Assembly (NCBI GenBank): GCA_949893755.1
Contig: CATLCV010000016.1
Location: 1 to 43,424, forward strand
Direction: 5' to 3'
From: an uncultured Lachnospiraceae bacterium
GTDB lineage: Bacteria; Bacillota; Clostridia; Lachnospirales; Lachnospiraceae
DNA length: 43,424 nt
Shown here: positions 41,142-43,424 of the stretch, in pieces
Position numbering within the stretch: the first letter of the stretch is position 1
Layout: each line of letters begins with the position of its first letter
The notes under the pieces: generated by a model
The model's input: only the letters and a program-made list of their open reading frames with translations
Database searches by the model: none
Told to the model about the DNA's origin: nothing
Position numbers and translations under genes: made by a program

Positions 41142-43424
41142 ATGAGCAGAAAAAGATTTGACAAGGAAGCATTTAAGGAAGCAGTAAAGGATAATGTAAA
41201 GACACTTTACAGGAAGAAGATCGAGGAGGCATCCCAGCAGCAGATATTCCAGGCTGTCTGCTATGCGGTGAAGGAAGAGATCATCGATGACTGGCTGGCG
41301 ACCCAGGACGCATATGCGACGAACAAGGAAGCAAAGACCGTGTATTACATGTCCATGGAGTTCCTGATGGGGCGCGCCCTGGGCAATAACCTGATCAATC
41401 TGACTTCCTATCCGGAGGTGAAGGAAGCGCTGGAGGAAATGGGCCTGGATCTCAACGTTATCGAAGACCAGGAGCCGGATCCGGCGCTTGGAAACGGCGG
41501 ACTCGGAAGGCTGGCGGCATGTTTCCTGGATTCTCTGGCAACCTTGAATTATCCCGCTTATGGGTGCGGTATCCGTTACCGCTACGGTATGTTCAAGCAG
41601 AAGATCCGCGACGGCTACCAGGTAGAGGCGCCGGACAACTGGCTCAAGGAAGGCTATCCGTTTGAACTGCGCCGTCCGGAATACGCGAAGGAAGTCCGTT
41701 TCGGCGGAACGGTCCGTTTTGAGAAGGATCCCCAGACCGGAAGGGACAAATTTATCCAGGAGGGATTTGAGTCTGTACGGGCGGTGCCTTATGATATGCC
41801 CATCGTGGGTTACGGCAACCACGTAGTCAATACCCTGCGCATCTGGGACGCGGAGGCGATCACAGATTTCCAGCTTGCTTCCTTTGACCGGGGCGATTAC
41901 CACAAGGCAGTCGAGCAGGAGAACCTGGCAAAAAATATCGTAGAGGTCCTGTACCCCAACGACAATCATTATGCGGGAAAAGAGCTGCGCCTGAAACAGC
42001 AGTATTTCTTTATTTCCGCCAGCCTGCAGACATTGATCGCGAAGTTCAAGAGAGAGCACGGCAATGATCTGAGCAAGCTGCCGGAGAAGGTGGTCATCCA
42101 GATGAACGACACCCATCCGACCATCGCGGTTCCGGAGCTGATGCACCTTCTGATCGATGAAGAGTATCTGAACTGGGAAGATGCATGGGAGATCACAAGC
42201 AAGACCTGTGCGTACACCAACCACACGATCATGGCAGAAGCATTGGAAAAATGGCCCATCGACCTGTTTTCCAGACTGCTCCCGCGTATTTACCAGATCA
42301 TCCAGGAGATTGACCGCCGTTTCGTAGAGGAAGTGCGCGCGAAATATCCGGGAAATGAGCAGAAATTAAAGAAGATGGCGATCCTCTGGGACGGCCAGGT
42401 GCGCATGGCGAATATGGCGATCATTTCCGGATTCTCCGTAAACGGCGTTGCGCAGCTCCATACGGAGATCCTGAAGAATCAGGAATTGAGGGATTTCTAC
42501 GAGATGATGCCGGAGAAGTTCAACAACAAGACCAACGGGATCACCCAGAGACGTTTCCTGGCTCACGGCAATCCGCTGCTTGCAGACTGGATCACCGGAC
42601 GGATCGGGGACAGCTGGATCACCGACCTGTCTCAGATCGCAAGGCTGAAACCGCTGATCAACGATGAGCAGGCAAGACGGGAATTTATGAACATCAAGTA
42701 TCAGAATAAGGTCCGTCTGGCAAAATATATCAAAGAGCACAACGGGATTGACGTGGATCCGCACTCCATTTTCGACGTACAGGTGAAGCGGCTGCATGAG
42801 TATAAGCGCCAGCTTCTGAACATCCTCCATGTGATGTACCTGTACAACCAGATCAAGGAGCATCCGGAGATGTCCTTCTATCCAAGGACCTTTATCTTCG
42901 GCGCAAAGGCGGCGGCAGGCTACGAGCGCGCTAAGGAAACCATCAAGCTGATCAACTCCGTGGCAGAGGTCATCAACAATGACCGGAGCATCAACGGCAA
43001 GATCAAGGTGGTATTCATTGAGGATTACCGGGTATCCAATGCGGAGATGATCTTCGCGGCAGCAGATGTCAGCGAACAGATCTCCACCGCTTCCAAGGAA
43101 GCGTCCGGAACCGGAAATATGAAGTTCATGCTCAACGGCGCGCCCACCCTGGGAACCATGGACGGCGCCAATGTAGAGATCGTGGAAGAGGTGGGCATTG
43201 AGAATGCGATCATCTTCGGTATGCGTTCCGAAGAGGTCATCCGCTACGAGAACCACGGCGGCTACAATCCGATCGATATCTATTTCAGCGATTGGGAATT
43301 AAAGCGCGTGATCGACCAGCTCATGGACGGCACCTACGCTCACGGCGACCATAACATGTACAAGAACCTGTACAACTCACTGCTCAATACGCAGTGCACA
43401 CCGCGGGCAGATATGTACTTCATC
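41142..43424 (+). CDS. glgP: Glycogen/alpha-glucan phosphorylase, 3' end beyond the window
   Basis: Open frame with no stop to the window edge: 761 codons of an enzyme usually about 820 long. It releases glucose-1-phosphate from glycogen or maltodextrin, using PLP. Motifs: YYMSMEFLMGRALGNNLINL, ALGNGGLGRLAACFLDSLAT, IQMNDTHPTIAVPELM, NKTNGITQRRFL, DVQVKRLHEYKRQLLN, and EASGTGNMKFMLNGAPTLGT, whose Lys binds PLP. I chose ATG 41142 (AGGGAGGT upstream) because phosphorylases of this group begin MSRKxFDKE. An in-frame ATG at 41049 with GGGTGGTG before it would add 31 residues. It follows ileS after a 222-base gap. Confidence 0.95.
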   Translation, partial: MSRKRFDKEAFKEAVKDNVKTLYRKKIEEASQQQIFQAVCYAVKEEIIDDWLATQDAYATNKEAKTVYYMSMEFLMGRALGNNLINLTSYPEVKEALEEMGLDLNVIEDQEPDPALGNGGLGRLAACFLDSLATLNYPAYGCGIRYRYGMFKQKIRDGYQVEAPDNWLKEGYPFELRRPEYAKEVRFGGTVRFEKDPQTGRDKFIQEGFESVRAVPYDMPIVGYGNHVVNTLRIWDAEAITDFQLASFDRGDYHKAVEQENLAKNIVEVLYPNDNHYAGKELRLKQQYFFISASLQTLIAKFKREHGNDLSKLPEKVVIQMNDTHPTIAVPELMHLLIDEEYLNWEDAWEITSKTCAYTNHTIMAEALEKWPIDLFSRLLPRIYQIIQEIDRRFVEEVRAKYPGNEQKLKKMAILWDGQVRMANMAIISGFSVNGVAQLHTEILKNQELRDFYEMMPEKFNNKTNGITQRRFLAHGNPLLADWITGRIGDSWITDLSQIARLKPLINDEQARREFMNIKYQNKVRLAKYIKEHNGIDVDPHSIFDVQVKRLHEYKRQLLNILHVMYLYNQIKEHPEMSFYPRTFIFGAKAAAGYERAKETIKLINSVAEVINNDRSINGKIKVVFIEDYRVSNAEMIFAAADVSEQISTASKEASGTGNMKFMLNGAPTLGTMDGANVEIVEEVGIENAIIFGMRSEEVIRYENHGGYNPIDIYFSDWELKRVIDQLMDGTYAHGDHNMYKNLYNSLLNTQCTPRADMYFI

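Overview
The window looks like a chromosomal segment of a gut-type Lachnospiraceae (Clostridia) bacterium. The reasons are a Gram-positive gene style (strong AGGAGG-type ribosome sites and TTGACA/TATAAT promoters), an Ile T-box leader in front of ileS, a purine riboswitch in front of an AzgA/PbuG-type permease, a fused FeoA-FeoB, a DacF-type carboxypeptidase, YitT, and several AAA-ATPases of the DUF1703/DUF4143 kind that are multi-copy in this family. No tRNA or rRNA gene, phage or insertion sequence was seen. Assignments rest on reading translated sequence and motifs by eye; no database search was run.

Layout: (1) 1-2.9 kb: AI-2E/PerM-type transporter (AT-richer than its neighbours), a hairpin-rich element, an MFS transporter. 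(2) 2.9-7.6 kb: a DUF1703 AAA protein, a two-component system whose kinase has a ten-heptad repeat, and a divergent YitT gene. (3) 7.6-10.7 kb: an AraC regulator abutting the 3' remnant of an alpha-L-rhamnosidase, a RelB/DinJ-YoeB toxin-antitoxin pair, and an XRE-cupin regulator. (4) 11-17.5 kb: three amidohydrolases (a lipoprotein YtcJ-like enzyme, a TrzA/MtaD-like deaminase, adenine deaminase) with a membrane LuxR-type regulator between them, probably purine or N-heterocycle catabolism. (5) 17.5-25.9 kb: DUF4143 ATPase, FeoAB ferrous iron transporter, a second DUF1703 protein, a MATE exporter and a LacI regulator. (6) 26-29.7 kb: an ECF sigma factor with an overlapping membrane partner, and an unknown membrane protein. 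(7) 29.8-36.1 kb: pgi, riboswitch-controlled purine permease, FHA protein, D-Ala-D-Ala carboxypeptidase. (8) 36.1-37.1 kb: a compact promoter / repeat RNA / hairpin / RNase-like gene cassette. (9) 37.1 kb to the end: T-box, ileS, and glycogen phosphorylase cut by the window edge.

The most exciting candidate is 36146-37105. A perfect consensus promoter drives a short RNA with three copies of a conserved block spaced exactly 51 nt apart, each preceded by a hairpin of different sequence. A terminator-like hairpin follows, and then an AT-rich gene whose product resembles the PBECR4 (BECR-fold RNase) family. This is the layout of a type III (RNA antitoxin / RNase toxin) system, but with a toxin unlike the ToxN/CptN/TenpN families. 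A second theme is a dispersed palindromic repeat of about 50 bp, seen at six sites, that supplies the stop codon of the YoeB toxin and the C-terminus of the MATE exporter.
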